Positions 25,858 through 34,963 are shown, counted from the stretch's first letter. The stretch: 64,000 bases of DNA from Leptothrix sp. (in: b-proteobacteria) (GCA_013822685.1 PNKV01000003.1:124001-188000); one strand, 5' to 3'. Numbers and translations: made by a program. Notes: a model not told the origin generated them from the letters alone.

Positions 25858-28461
25858 ATGCCATCCTCCTTGCAGTTGTTTGACGATGACCCGGATCAGC
25901 CAACGGCCGCTGAGGCTTTGCTGCGCCGAACGCGGCCGGTAGAGCCCGGGCATTACGATGACCTTCGCAATGCGGCGGGCCAGCTTCGCCCAGGCTGGGA
26001 GGCATTCGCCGAACACCTTGGCGGCTCGCTGGATGACCTCGCGCAGCGCCAGGCCTTGCTGGCCCGGCAGATCCAGGAAGATGGCGTCACCTACAACATC
26101 TACAGCGCGCAGGGCGGCTCTTCGCGGCCTTGGTCGCTTGAGGTGCTGCCGCGCTTGATCGAGGCGGAAGATTGGCGCTTGATCGAGCAAGGCGCGGCCC
26201 AGCGTGCCAACCTGCTCAACCAGATCGCGGCCGATGTGTATGGCGAGCAAAAGCTGCTCAAGGATGCCTACTTGCCTGCGGCGTTGGTTTTGGGGCACCC
26301 CGGCTACCTGCGCGGCTTGCATGGCGTCAAGCCGCTGGGCGGCGTGTACCTGCACGTGGTGGCGTTTGACATGGTCCGCGCGCCGGATGGCGCCTGGTGG
26401 GTGGTCTCTCAGCGCACCGAAGCCCCATCGGGCCTGGGCTACGTCATGCAGAACCGCCTGATCGTGTCGCGCTTGTTCCCCGATGCGTTCCGCGCCATGA
26501 GCGTGCAGCACCTGGCCAGTGGTTTCCGGCGCTTGCTTGAGACCTTGCAGACCCTGGCCGCGCCTTGCGCCAATGGCCAGTCGCCACGTCTTGCCCTCCT
26601 GACACCCGGCCCTTACAACGAGACTTATTTTGAGCACGCCTACCTGGCCCGATACCTGGGCCTGCCCCTGGTGGAAGGTGGCGACCTGACTGTGCGTGAC
26701 GAGCGCCTTTACCTCAAGACCGTGCAGGGCCTGGAGCCCATCCACGGCTTGCTGCGCCGCCTGGACGATGATTACTGCGATCCGCTCGAATTGCGCAGTG
26801 ACTCCACCCTGGGCGTGCCCGGCTTGATGCAAGCGGTGCGGGCCGGCAATGTGGTCATGGCCAATGCCCTTGGCACCGGTTTCCTCGAGTCGCCGGCGGT
26901 CCATGGTTTCCTGCCCGCCTTGTCGCGCCACCTGCTGGGCAAGGAGTTGATGCTGCCCTCGCTGCCCACCTGGTGGTGCGGCGAAAACGCGGCCTGGCAA
27001 GACGTCAAGGCCGACCTGGGCGAGCAAGTCATCCGGCCCACTTATCCGTTTGGCAGCGTGCCGTTCGATGCTGTTGTGGGCCCCAACCTGAACCCTGCGG
27101 CGCTCAAGGGCTGGACCGCGCGCATTGAGCGCGACCGTGCTGCCTACACCTTGCAGAATTTCGTGCCCTATGCACAGCTGCCGGTGTGGTCGCAGGGGCA
27201 ATGCAGCATGCGCGGTGCGTCGTTGCGCGTCTATGCGCTGGCCGATGGCAAGGGTGGCTGGCAGGTGCTGCCCGGCGGCATGACCCGCATCGCCACCCGC
27301 GATTCAGGGCCGGTGTCCATGCAATTGGGCGGCAGCAGCCTGGACACCTGGGTCATGACCGATGGCCCGGTGGACACCTTCTCGATGCTGCACCAGTCGC
27401 TGAATGTGGAAGATCTGGTTCAGCGCCAGCGCCCGGTGGCCAGCCGCATGGGCGAAAGCCTGTTCTGGATGGGCCGCTATACCGAGCGCACCGAGTTCCA
27501 ACTCAGGCTGGTGCAAAGCCTGTCCAGCGTGCTGGCCGATGACGACGAAACCGATCCTGCCGTGCTGGAAGCCTTGTCCGACCTGGCCCGCGTCAATGGC
27601 CTGGTGCCCGATGGCACGCCCAGCCTGACCAAGTCGCCGCGCGTGTTCGAGCGCGCCACCGTCGAAGCGCTGGGCGATGCCCGGGCCGAGCAGGGCGCTT
27701 ACAGCCTGGCCTACAATCTGGGGGCGCTGGAGCGCTCTGCGCAAGCGTTGCGCGAACGCCTGTCGCCCGAGCACTGGCGGCTGCTGCGCGGCCTGGGCGA
27801 CAACTTCCGCCAACGATTGCTGGGCCCCGAAGGCACAGGCCAGACCGAGCTCGAAGACGAGGAGGATGCCGACAGCCTGCCCGACCTGGTCCACGTGCAC
27901 GAAGCCCTGGACCACCTTGCCATGCAACTGGCGGCCGTCACCGGCTCGCAAACCGACCGCATGACGCGAGATGCCGGCTGGCGACTGCTGACCGTGGGCC
28001 GGCTGCTGGAGCGCCTGGTCAGTTATGCCGGCATCCTGCAAGCTTTCTGGCAGCGAGAAGCCACGCACACCCCGCAAGGTTTTGACCTGTTGCTGATGTT
28101 GTTCGACAGTGCCATCACCTTCCGCGCCCGCTTCCAGCGCCGCCTCGAGTTGCCCGCCTTGCTGGCCATGCTGGTGATTGACGAAACCAACCCGCGCTCA
28201 CTGGCCTGCGTGCTGCGCCGCCTGCGCACGGAGTTGGGCAAGCTGCCAGAACGCGCTGGCCCCAAGGAAGACCTGCTGGCCTTGTTGCCGCAAGAAGGGG
28301 TGGGCGTCACCCTGGAAGAGTTGTGCGAGCCAGAACTGGGCAATGCCGCCCTGCAGGCCTTGACGCAACGCATGATGCACGCAGGCTGGCTTTTGTCAGA
28401 TGAGCTGGGCCGCCGCTACTTCGCCCATTCAGAGCCGACCGAACAGATGGTGAGCGCGTGA
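25858..28461 (+). CDS. circularly permuted ATP-grasp protein fused to an alpha-E domain
   Basis: An 867-residue fusion. Residues about 1-505 match the circularly permuted type 2 ATP-grasp family (LLARQIQEDGVTYNIYSAQG, LLRRLDDDYCDPLELRSDST, LGVPGLMQAVRAGNV, ANALGTGFLES). Residues about 520-855 are an alpha-E domain starting MGESLFWMGRYTERTEFQLR. Compared with the stand-alone copy at 29561, the E-D-N motif is replaced by S-Q-R (WWVVSQRTEAPSG), and the glycine-rich loop G-A-G-G-Y-G is missing (VIRPTYPFGSVPFD). The ATP-grasp part may therefore be inactive or specialised. The ATG follows a poly-C tract without a recognisable ribosome binding site. The last codons overlap the next gene as GTGA. Confidence 0.9.
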   Translation: MPSSLQLFDDDPDQPTAAEALLRRTRPVEPGHYDDLRNAAGQLRPGWEAFAEHLGGSLDDLAQRQALLARQIQEDGVTYNIYSAQGGSSRPWSLEVLPRLIEAEDWRLIEQGAAQRANLLNQIAADVYGEQKLLKDAYLPAALVLGHPGYLRGLHGVKPLGGVYLHVVAFDMVRAPDGAWWVVSQRTEAPSGLGYVMQNRLIVSRLFPDAFRAMSVQHLASGFRRLLETLQTLAAPCANGQSPRLALLTPGPYNETYFEHAYLARYLGLPLVEGGDLTVRDERLYLKTVQGLEPIHGLLRRLDDDYCDPLELRSDSTLGVPGLMQAVRAGNVVMANALGTGFLESPAVHGFLPALSRHLLGKELMLPSLPTWWCGENAAWQDVKADLGEQVIRPTYPFGSVPFDAVVGPNLNPAALKGWTARIERDRAAYTLQNFVPYAQLPVWSQGQCSMRGASLRVYALADGKGGWQVLPGGMTRIATRDSGPVSMQLGGSSLDTWVMTDGPVDTFSMLHQSLNVEDLVQRQRPVASRMGESLFWMGRYTERTEFQLRLVQSLSSVLADDDETDPAVLEALSDLARVNGLVPDGTPSLTKSPRVFERATVEALGDARAEQGAYSLAYNLGALERSAQALRERLSPEHWRLLRGLGDNFRQRLLGPEGTGQTELEDEEDADSLPDLVHVHEALDHLAMQLAAVTGSQTDRMTRDAGWRLLTVGRLLERLVSYAGILQAFWQREATHTPQGFDLLLMLFDSAITFRARFQRRLELPALLAMLVIDETNPRSLACVLRRLRTELGKLPERAGPKEDLLALLPQEGVGVTLEELCEPELGNAALQALTQRMMHAGWLLSDELGRRYFAHSEPTEQMVSA

Positions 28462-29429
28462 CGACCGAGTTGACCGAACCCGTTGCACCCGCTGCATCCT
28501 CTCAGCGCCTGACTGTCGAACACGAGACGCTGTACCGCTATGCGCGCCCCGTGGACATGGCCCAGCACATCGCCTGCCTGCGCCCCTTGTCGGACGAAGG
28601 CCAGGTGCTAGAGCAGTTCGAGATGAGCGTCAGCCCCTTGCCCGCCCAGCACAGCACGCGCCGTGACGCCTTTGGCAACAGCCGCGCCTATTTCGCCCTC
28701 AACGCGGCCCACAAGGAGCTTCAAGTGGTGGCCCGCAGCCAGGTGCAAGTGAAGGCCCGCTACCTGGGCCTGGACCCTGCCTTGGGCGCCACCTGTGGCG
28801 AGGTGCGCGAACTGCTCACCTACCGCGCCGAAGCCCCTTTCCAAAGCGCCAGTGAGTTCGCCTACGCATCACCTTATGTGCCCATGCACGACGAGCTGCG
28901 CGACTACGGCGCCCAGTCATTGAAAGACGACCGCCCTCTGGCCGAAGCCGTCATCGAGCTGATGAACCGCATCCACGCGGACTTCACCTACGCGCCTGCG
29001 TCCACCGACATCTCCACGCCCATCCTGGCGGTGTTTGATCAGCGCAAGGGGGTCTGCCAAGACTTTGCCCACCTCATGCTGGGATGCCTGCGGGCCTGTG
29101 GGCTGGCCGGCCGTTACGTGAGCGGCTACCTGTTGACCGTGCCGCCGGAAGGCCAGGTGCCCCTGGTGGGCGCCGATGCCTCGCACGCCTGGGTCAGCGT
29201 GTGGTGCCCCGGCTTGGGGCTGCCTGCCGGAGGCTGGCTCGATCTGGACCCCACCAACGATTGCGTGCCCGACACGCACCACGTGCGGGTGGCACACGGC
29301 CGCGATTTTGGTGATGTGACGCCCCTGCGCGGCATCATCCGTGGCGGTGGAAAACACACCTTGTTGGTGCGCGTCACCACCCGTCTGGTCAAGGACGGCG
29401 TCAAAAAGTTGACGCAAGCACCACAATAG
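28458..29429 (+). CDS. transglutaminase-family cysteine protease-like protein
   Basis: A 323-residue stand-alone transglutaminase-like protein. It has an N-terminal beta domain (about 15-160, LTVEHETLYRYARPVDMAQHIACLRP) and a catalytic core with Cys in RKGVCQDFAHLMLGCLRACG, His in ADASHAWVSVWCPG and Asp in GWLDLDPTND. The GTG start overlaps the stop of the ATP-grasp/alpha-E gene by four bases, which implies translational coupling and equal supply. By family it could cleave or form an amide bond in the peptide handled by the ATP-grasp partners. Confidence 0.92.
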   Translation: MTTELTEPVAPAASSQRLTVEHETLYRYARPVDMAQHIACLRPLSDEGQVLEQFEMSVSPLPAQHSTRRDAFGNSRAYFALNAAHKELQVVARSQVQVKARYLGLDPALGATCGEVRELLTYRAEAPFQSASEFAYASPYVPMHDELRDYGAQSLKDDRPLAEAVIELMNRIHADFTYAPASTDISTPILAVFDQRKGVCQDFAHLMLGCLRACGLAGRYVSGYLLTVPPEGQVPLVGADASHAWVSVWCPGLGLPAGGWLDLDPTNDCVPDTHHVRVAHGRDFGDVTPLRGIIRGGGKHTLLVRVTTRLVKDGVKKLTQAPQ

Positions 29430-29560
29430 ACCGATATTGCACTAATTGATGGCGCCGCGCCCGAAAGCTGTGCCATGCCTGTCCCCGCCTTGATGGGGTT
29501 GGCACACTCCATGCATTGCTTTGTCAGACCGCTGTTTTCAAGGGACTCCCTGACGGGACG

Positions 29561-31000
29561 ATGTCAATGAGATTCTTCGACGAAATGCACGTCAACAGCG
29601 CCGAAGTGCGCGGCCATTACCAGGTCTATGACCGCTGGCTGGCCAAACAGCCCCGCGACGTGATGCGCTCACGCCGCGAAGAGGCTGAGATGATTTTCCG
29701 CCGGGTCGGCATCACCTTCGCGGTGTATGGCGACAAGGACGAAACGGGTGCGGGCAACGAGCGCCTGATCCCCTTCGACCTGATCCCCCGCATCATCCCG
29801 GCCGATGAATGGCGAGAGATGGAAAAAGGCCTGCGGCAACGCGTGATGGCCTTGAACCGTTTCCTGCACGACATCTACCATGACCAGGAGATCCTCAAGG
29901 CTGGCGTCATCCCGTCCGAGCCGGTGTTGAAGAACGCCCAGTTCCGGCCCGAGATGATGGGCCTGAAGGTGCCGGGCGATATTTACTCGATCATTGCCGG
30001 CATCGACATCGTGCGTGCCTGCAACCCTGATGGCTCGGGCACCTACTACGTGCTCGAGGACAACCTGCGCGTGCCCAGCGGCGTGAGCTACATGCTCGAG
30101 AACCGCAAGATGACCATGCGCCTGTTCCCCGAGTTGTTCTCGGAACACCGCATCGCCCCGGTCGCCCACTACCCCGATCTGCTGCTTGACACCTTGCGCT
30201 CGGTGGCGCCGGCTTCGGTCAACGAGCCCACCGCCGTGGTGCTCACGCCGGGCATGCACAACTCGGCATACTTTGAGCACGCTTTCCTGGCCCAGCAAAT
30301 GGGCATCGAGCTGGTCGAAGGCGCCGACATGTTCGTCAAGGACGATTTTGTCTACATGCGCACGACGCGCGGCCCGCAGCGCGTCGATGTCATCTACCGC
30401 CGTGTCGATGACGACTTCATGGACCCGGAAGTCTTCCGCAAGGACTCGACCTTGGGCGTCGCTGGCCTGATGCGCGCCTACCGTGCCGGCAACGTGAGCC
30501 TGGCCAACGCCATCGGCACCGGCATCGCCGATGACAAGTCGATCTATCCGTACGTGCCCAAGATGATCGAGTTCTACCTGGGCGAGAAACCGATTCTGCA
30601 AAACGTACCGACCTTTTTGGGCCGCGACAAGAACGACCTGAAGTACGTGCTCGACAACCTGAAGGATCTGGTCGTCAAGGAAGTGCATGGCGCGGGTGGT
30701 TACGGCATGCTGGTGGGGCCGGCCGCCACCACGGCCGAGATCGAAGACTTCCGCAAACAGCTGCTGGCCAACCCCAGCAACTACATCGCGCAGCCCACTT
30801 TGTCGCTGTCCACCTGCCCCACCTTTGTGGAGTCGGGCATCGCGCCGCGCCACATCGACCTGCGGCCTTTCGTGTTGTCGGGCAAGACTGTTCAGATGGT
30901 GCCGGGCGGGCTTACCCGCGTGGCCCTGAAAGAAGGCTCCCTGGTGGTCAACAGCTCACAAGGCGGTGGCACCAAGGACACTTGGGTTCTGGAAGCATGA
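29561..31000 (+). CDS. circularly permuted type 2 ATP-grasp protein (stand-alone)
   Basis: A 479-residue protein with an intact set of family motifs: GITFAVYGDKDETGAGNERL (about 49-68), YYVLEDNLRVPSGVSYMLEN with the E-D-N triad (about 164-183), RRVDDDFMDPEVFRKDSTLG (about 281-300), GNVSLANAIGTGIADDKSIY, VVKEVHGAGGYGMLVGP with a glycine-rich loop (about 370-386), and RHIDLRPFVL. By family it is an amidoligase coupling ATP hydrolysis to amide formation. The ATG at 29561 (a second at 29567) is preferred to an upstream TTG at 29516. A gap of 131 bases with a hairpin separates it from the previous three genes. Confidence 0.92.
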   Translation: MSMRFFDEMHVNSAEVRGHYQVYDRWLAKQPRDVMRSRREEAEMIFRRVGITFAVYGDKDETGAGNERLIPFDLIPRIIPADEWREMEKGLRQRVMALNRFLHDIYHDQEILKAGVIPSEPVLKNAQFRPEMMGLKVPGDIYSIIAGIDIVRACNPDGSGTYYVLEDNLRVPSGVSYMLENRKMTMRLFPELFSEHRIAPVAHYPDLLLDTLRSVAPASVNEPTAVVLTPGMHNSAYFEHAFLAQQMGIELVEGADMFVKDDFVYMRTTRGPQRVDVIYRRVDDDFMDPEVFRKDSTLGVAGLMRAYRAGNVSLANAIGTGIADDKSIYPYVPKMIEFYLGEKPILQNVPTFLGRDKNDLKYVLDNLKDLVVKEVHGAGGYGMLVGPAATTAEIEDFRKQLLANPSNYIAQPTLSLSTCPTFVESGIAPRHIDLRPFVLSGKTVQMVPGGLTRVALKEGSLVVNSSQGGGTKDTWVLEA

Positions 31001-31130
31001 GGAGGATCCCACCATGCGTTACGACGGCTCTCGCGCTCAAAGCCAACCCCCCGAACCACCGGACGACAGCACACCAGCCGACCGGCTGGAACCGCGTCTG
31101 AATCTCCACACTCCACACACGGAGTCCCGA

Positions 31131-32087
31131 ATGCTTTCTCGCACCGCCGACCACCTCTTCTGGATGGCTCGCTACATGGAGCGCGCTGAAAACACAGCCC
31201 GCCTGCTCGATGTCAATTACCAGACCTCGCTGCTGCCGCAGTCGGATGCGTCGGCCATGCAGGGCTGGAAGGGTTTGCTCGGCATCAGCGAGTTGAGTGC
31301 GGAGTACCAAAAGCGGTTTGACAAGATCACCGCGCGTGATGTCATGAGCTTCATGGTCAGTGATGCCAACAACGCGTCCAGCATCTTGAGCTGCCTGCGC
31401 GCTGCCCGCGAGAACGCCCGCGCAGTGCGTGGCGCCTTGACCACCGAGGTCTGGGAGACCACCAACCAGACTTGGCTGGAGTTCAACCGCTTGCTCAGCA
31501 CCGGCGCCTTGAAGAAGGACCCGGCCGAGCTGTTTGAATGGGTGAAGTTCCGCTCGCACCTGTCGCGTGGCGTGACGCTGGGCACCATGTTGCAAGATGA
31601 GGCCTTCCACTTCCAGCGCATTGGCACTTTCCTGGAACGCTCAGACAACACGGCTCGCTTGCTGGACGTCAAGTTCCACAGCCTGGACACCGAGTTCTTC
31701 GGATCTGGCGCGGGCAACGAGACCAAGGAAGTCGATTTTTATCACTGGTCGGCCGTGCTGCGCAGTGTCTCGGCCTTCGAGGTCTACCGCAAGGTCTACC
31801 GCAACGTGATCCGCCCTGAAAAAGTGGCCGAGTTGCTCATCCTGCGCCCTGACATGCCGCGCTCGCTGCTGGCCAGCATGAACGAGGTGGTCAGCAACCT
31901 GCGCGCGGTGGCCAACGACCAGAGCGACGACACCTTGCGCCGCGCTGGCCGCCTGCGCGCCGACCTGCAATACGGCCGCATCGACGAGATCCTGGCCACC
32001 GGCCTGCACGCCTACCTCACCCAGTTCCTGGACCGGGTGGGTGACCTGGGCTACGGCATCAGCCGCGACTTCCTGATGCCGGAGTGA
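31131..32087 (+). CDS. alpha-E domain protein
   Basis: A 318-residue all-helical protein starting MLSRTADHLFWMARYMERAE, the canonical N-terminus of alpha-E proteins (DUF403). It ends DLGYGISRDFLMPE. The role is unknown; the domain occurs almost only beside circularly permuted ATP-grasp and transglutaminase-like proteins, so it is probably a partner or substrate-carrier subunit. Two starts are possible. The ATG at 31131 has GGAG at 31121 and fits the family. The ATG at 31014 has a very good GGAGG (31001-31005) just after the previous stop and would add 39 Pro/Ser-rich residues. Last gene of the cluster. Confidence 0.9.
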   Translation: MLSRTADHLFWMARYMERAENTARLLDVNYQTSLLPQSDASAMQGWKGLLGISELSAEYQKRFDKITARDVMSFMVSDANNASSILSCLRAARENARAVRGALTTEVWETTNQTWLEFNRLLSTGALKKDPAELFEWVKFRSHLSRGVTLGTMLQDEAFHFQRIGTFLERSDNTARLLDVKFHSLDTEFFGSGAGNETKEVDFYHWSAVLRSVSAFEVYRKVYRNVIRPEKVAELLILRPDMPRSLLASMNEVVSNLRAVANDQSDDTLRRAGRLRADLQYGRIDEILATGLHAYLTQFLDRVGDLGYGISRDFLMPE

Positions 32088-32097
32088 GCCTCTTGCT

Positions 32098-32120
32098 CCC
32101 TCGCGAGATCAGCGCGAGGG
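32098..32120. other. hairpin at the convergent junction of the alpha-E and GDSL genes
   Basis: CCCTCGCG (32098-32105) pairs with CGCGAGGG (32113-32120) around AGATCAG. There is no T-tract on either strand, so it is a weak candidate for a shared bidirectional terminator. It overlaps the last codons of the leftward GDSL pseudogene. Confidence 0.4.
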
Positions 32121-33260
32121 CAGCGGCGCGTCGTTCACCAGCGACTTGGCAAAGTCGGTGCCGATGACGGTCGATCCCGCCGCGGTGGGGTGGTTGGTGT
32201 CCCAGAACAGGTACTTGTGCGGTTGTGCGCAAACCGGGGCGGTCATGCTGATGTAGCAAGGCTCGGTCACGTTGTTGCCTTCGGCCGCGGCCTGCGCGAT
32301 GCGCTGCTGCGAGTAGGTGTAGGTGTCGAAGGTGTGCACCACCGCATCGGGGTACTGCTTGGCGAAGGCCTTGAGTGTGCTGGTCAGCAAGGCGGCAAAC
32401 TCGGCGCTGCGTGCCTTGGCGTTGGCCAGGTAGTTGCTCAAGGTCTTGTTGTGCGCATGGGCCGATGGGGTGATGCTCAGGTCGGGCATCAATGGCACGA
32501 AGAAATGCCGTGCGCCACGTGCGTACAGGCTGGTCATGCCCTTGTTGATGTTGCTGGCGATCAGGTTTGAGGTGGCCGGGTTGAAGATGTTGCCGTTGGC
32601 GTAAAAGTCGTCGGGGCCGGTCCACAACACGTACTAGGCGTTGGCATCCACTGGGGCACCAGGGCTGGCCTGGTTGGCCAGGAAATCCTTGATCTGCTTG
32701 AGCATGCCTTGCTGCATGGCGTAGGCGGGCACCAGGTTGTCGGATCCCGAGCGGGCGCCCGCGAAAGCGTAGTTCACCAAGGGCAGGTTCAGGGCATTGC
32801 TCATGGCCTCGACCACCACCACGCCATCAGAGAAGCGCCCCCGGTGGTTGGGCTCCGCCGGGATGCCGCGCCCGCCAAACTGTTCAATCGTGCCGTAGAG
32901 GTTGCCGGTGTCGCTCATGCTGTCGCCGAACGAGATGGCTTGCGTATAGCTGTTGGGGAACACCTCGGCAGGTGGAACCGGCGCCAGCGGCGTGGGCCGC
33001 AGGTGGATGGGCTGCCGGACGGTGAGCAATCGCAGCCCTTCCGCGTAGGGCTTCATCTCTGGTCCAAAAGTGCTGGCGATGCCGCCCCACAGAATGGCAT
33101 TGGATCCGATGGCATAGACCGACAGAGGCGAGAGGGCGACCCCGCCAATCTGACCCGCTGCGGCAAGAATCACCGGAGGTACTTGCTGGGCTTGGGCGGT
33201 GGGCAAGGTCATCAGGGCGGCCGAAAACAGCCAGGCCCCTGCGCTGGGTTTGATCTTCAT
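32109..33260 (-). pseudogene. SGNH/GDSL hydrolase interrupted by one in-frame TAG
   Basis: Read leftward from ATG 33260 (AGGAAG eight bases upstream), this frame encodes a signal peptide (MKIKPSAGAWLF...AQAQQ) and the GDSL block [15 protein letters not shown]. It stops at TAG (32636-32634) after PVDANA. The same frame then continues at once with [15 protein letters not shown] and runs to the catalytic Asp-His block [17 protein letters not shown] and a normal stop at 32109. The intact neighbour has Leu (TTG) at the TAG position, so one base change explains the break. The nucleophile Ser and the Asp/His end on separate pieces, so neither piece alone should be active. The family hydrolyses esters or lipids outside the cytoplasm. 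Confidence 0.88.
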
Positions 33261-33300
33261 GTCGATTTCTTCCTGAGTTAATTTGATGTGTTCAACGAAC

Positions 33301-33320
33301 CACGAGCAGCGAGGCTCGTG
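33301..33320 (+). other. hairpin followed by a T-rich run between the two GDSL genes
   Basis: CACGAGC (33301-33307) and GCTCGTG (33314-33320) pair around AGCGAG; ATTTATTTTT follows on the plus strand. The T-run would serve plus-strand transcription, yet both flanking genes are leftward. It may be a terminator for antisense transcription or a processed spacer hairpin. Confidence 0.45.
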
Positions 33321-33382
33321 ATTTATTTTTGCACTTCAATGTGGCTCAGTCATGAAAATCGGACACCGCAAATGCGGGGGAC

Positions 33383-34573
33383 TCAGCGCGAGGGCAATGC
33401 CGCCGTTTCCACCAAGGATTTGGCGAAGTCTGTGCCGATGACGGTTGAACCCGCTGCGGTAGGGTGGTTGGTATCCCAGAACAGGTATTTGTCTGGGTTG
33501 GCGCAAACCGGCCCTGGCACGCCTGGGAACACTGGTTTGTAGCAGGGCTCCGTCACATTATTGCCCTCTGCAGCAGCCTGGACCATGCGGACCTGGGAGT
33601 AGGTGTACGTTTCAAAGGTGTGCACTTTGGCCTGCGGGTACTGCTTGGCAAAGGCCTTGAGCGTGTTGTTCAGCACCACGGCAAATTCGGCGCTGCGTGC
33701 CTTGGCGTTCACCAGGTAGTTGCCCAAGTCCTTGTTGTGGTCGTGCGCGGACGGGGTGATGCTCAGATCGGGCATCTGCGGCACAAAGAAGTGGCGGGCA
33801 CCACGGCTGTACAGCTTGCTCATGCCCTCGTTGACGTGTCTGGCGATCTGGTACGACGTCAGCTTGTTGAAGACGTTGCCATCGGCATAGAAGTCATCCG
33901 GGCCGGTCCACAAGACGTACAAAGCGTTGGCATCCACCGGCACTTTGGCGCTGGACTGGTTGTCCAGGAAATCCTGGATCTGTTTGAGCATGCCTTGTTG
34001 CATGCCATAGACCGGCATCAGGTTGTTGTGGCCCGAGCGGGCGCCGGCAAAGGCGTAGTTCACCAAGGGCAGGTTCAAGGCATTGGTCATGGCCTCGATC
34101 ACCACCACACCGTCGGAGAAGCGCCCGCGTTTGCTGGGGGCATCCGGCATGCCACGGCCGCCGTAGTGCTCAAGGCTCTCGTACAGGTTGCCCGTGTCGC
34201 TCATGCTGTCACCGAACGAGATGGCCTGGGTGTAGCTGTTGGCGAAAACAGTGGCGGGCGGCGTGGGCGCGCTGGGCACGGGCCGCAAGCGGATGGCTGG
34301 TTTGATCGTCAGCATGCGCAGCCCTTCGGAGTACGGCTTCACCGTGGGGCCAAAGGCGCCAAGGATGGTGTTCCAGACCAGTGGGCTGGCGCCAACGAGG
34401 TAGGCGGTCTGTGGTGTGAGCACAATGCTGCTGGCTTGGCCCGTGAGCGCCAAGGCCAGCGGCGGCAATTGAAGCTGCGCGAAAGCAGTGGTTGACGCCA
34501 TCAAGGTCGCCGCCGGGAACATCCACGTGGCCAGGGTGCTGGTGATGCGTTTCATTTTGTGATCGGCACTCAT
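33383..34573 (-). CDS. SGNH/GDSL-family secreted hydrolase (intact paralogue)
   Basis: A 396-residue exported hydrolase. The signal peptide is [20 protein letters not shown]...AFAQ. Block I carries the nucleophile in [19 protein letters not shown] (about 132-150), the oxyanion Asn is in [14 protein letters not shown] context, and the C-terminal block [20 protein letters not shown] holds catalytic Asp and His. Closest relative in the window is the broken copy just downstream, about the same length. The ATG at 34573 overlaps the yggX stop as ATGA; an in-frame ATG at 34555, directly before the signal peptide, is a real alternative. It probably acts as an esterase or lipase in the periplasm or outside. 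Confidence 0.9.
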   Translation of the reverse strand: MSADHKMKRITSTLATWMFPAATLMASTTAFAQLQLPPLALALTGQASSIVLTPQTAYLVGASPLVWNTILGAFGPTVKPYSEGLRMLTIKPAIRLRPVPSAPTPPATVFANSYTQAISFGDSMSDTGNLYESLEHYGGRGMPDAPSKRGRFSDGVVVIEAMTNALNLPLVNYAFAGARSGHNNLMPVYGMQQGMLKQIQDFLDNQSSAKVPVDANALYVLWTGPDDFYADGNVFNKLTSYQIARHVNEGMSKLYSRGARHFFVPQMPDLSITPSAHDHNKDLGNYLVNAKARSAEFAVVLNNTLKAFAKQYPQAKVHTFETYTYSQVRMVQAAAEGNNVTEPCYKPVFPGVPGPVCANPDKYLFWDTNHPTAAGSTVIGTDFAKSLVETAALPSR

Positions 34574-34842
34574 TGGGCTGGTGGCACGTAGCCTTGGACC
34601 TGGTCGCCACCGCCACCGAAGAAGAACTGCTCCATCTGGCGAGCCAAATATTGGCGTGCCCGCGCATCGGCCAGGTTCAGGCGGTTTTCATTGACCAGCA
34701 TCGTCTGGTGCTTGAGCCACAGTTGCCAAGCCTCTTTGCTGACCTCGTTGTAGATGCGTTTGCCCAACTCACCAGGGTAGGGCGCGTAGTCCATGCCTTC
34801 GGCTTCTTTTTTGAGGTGGATGCATTGAATGGTGCGTGCCAT
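34570..34842 (-). CDS. yggX: Fe(2+)-trafficking / oxidative damage protection protein YggX
   Basis: A 90-residue protein with full family identity: [20 protein letters not shown] at the start (Cys at residue 7), [19 protein letters not shown] (about 22-40) and [19 protein letters not shown] (about 46-64). It protects iron-sulfur clusters from oxidation and is proposed to carry Fe(2+). Its stop overlaps the GDSL hydrolase start by four bases, an unrelated function, so the overlap may be only compaction. Confidence 0.97.
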   Translation of the reverse strand: MARTIQCIHLKKEAEGMDYAPYPGELGKRIYNEVSKEAWQLWLKHQTMLVNENRLNLADARARQYLARQMEQFFFGGGGDQVQGYVPPAQ

Positions 34843-34963
34843 GGGTCGGATTTCCAGGAAAGATCGGTGGGTGCCAATGGTACGAGGATTGGCGGAGTCT
34901 GTTCAAGGCCCGAAACTCGGGTGTTTTCATGGAACGATGCGGGCTTGCTGCAGGAGACTTTGG

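Noticed and set aside
29469..29506. Hairpin read as a terminator between the two halves of the ATP-grasp locus
   Set aside because: No T-tract follows on the plus strand, so it is kept only as an observation about spacing.
32634..32636. TAG as a programmed recoding or pyrrolysine site
   Set aside because: No recoding element is visible and the paralogue has a plain Leu codon. A simple nonsense change is the economical reading.
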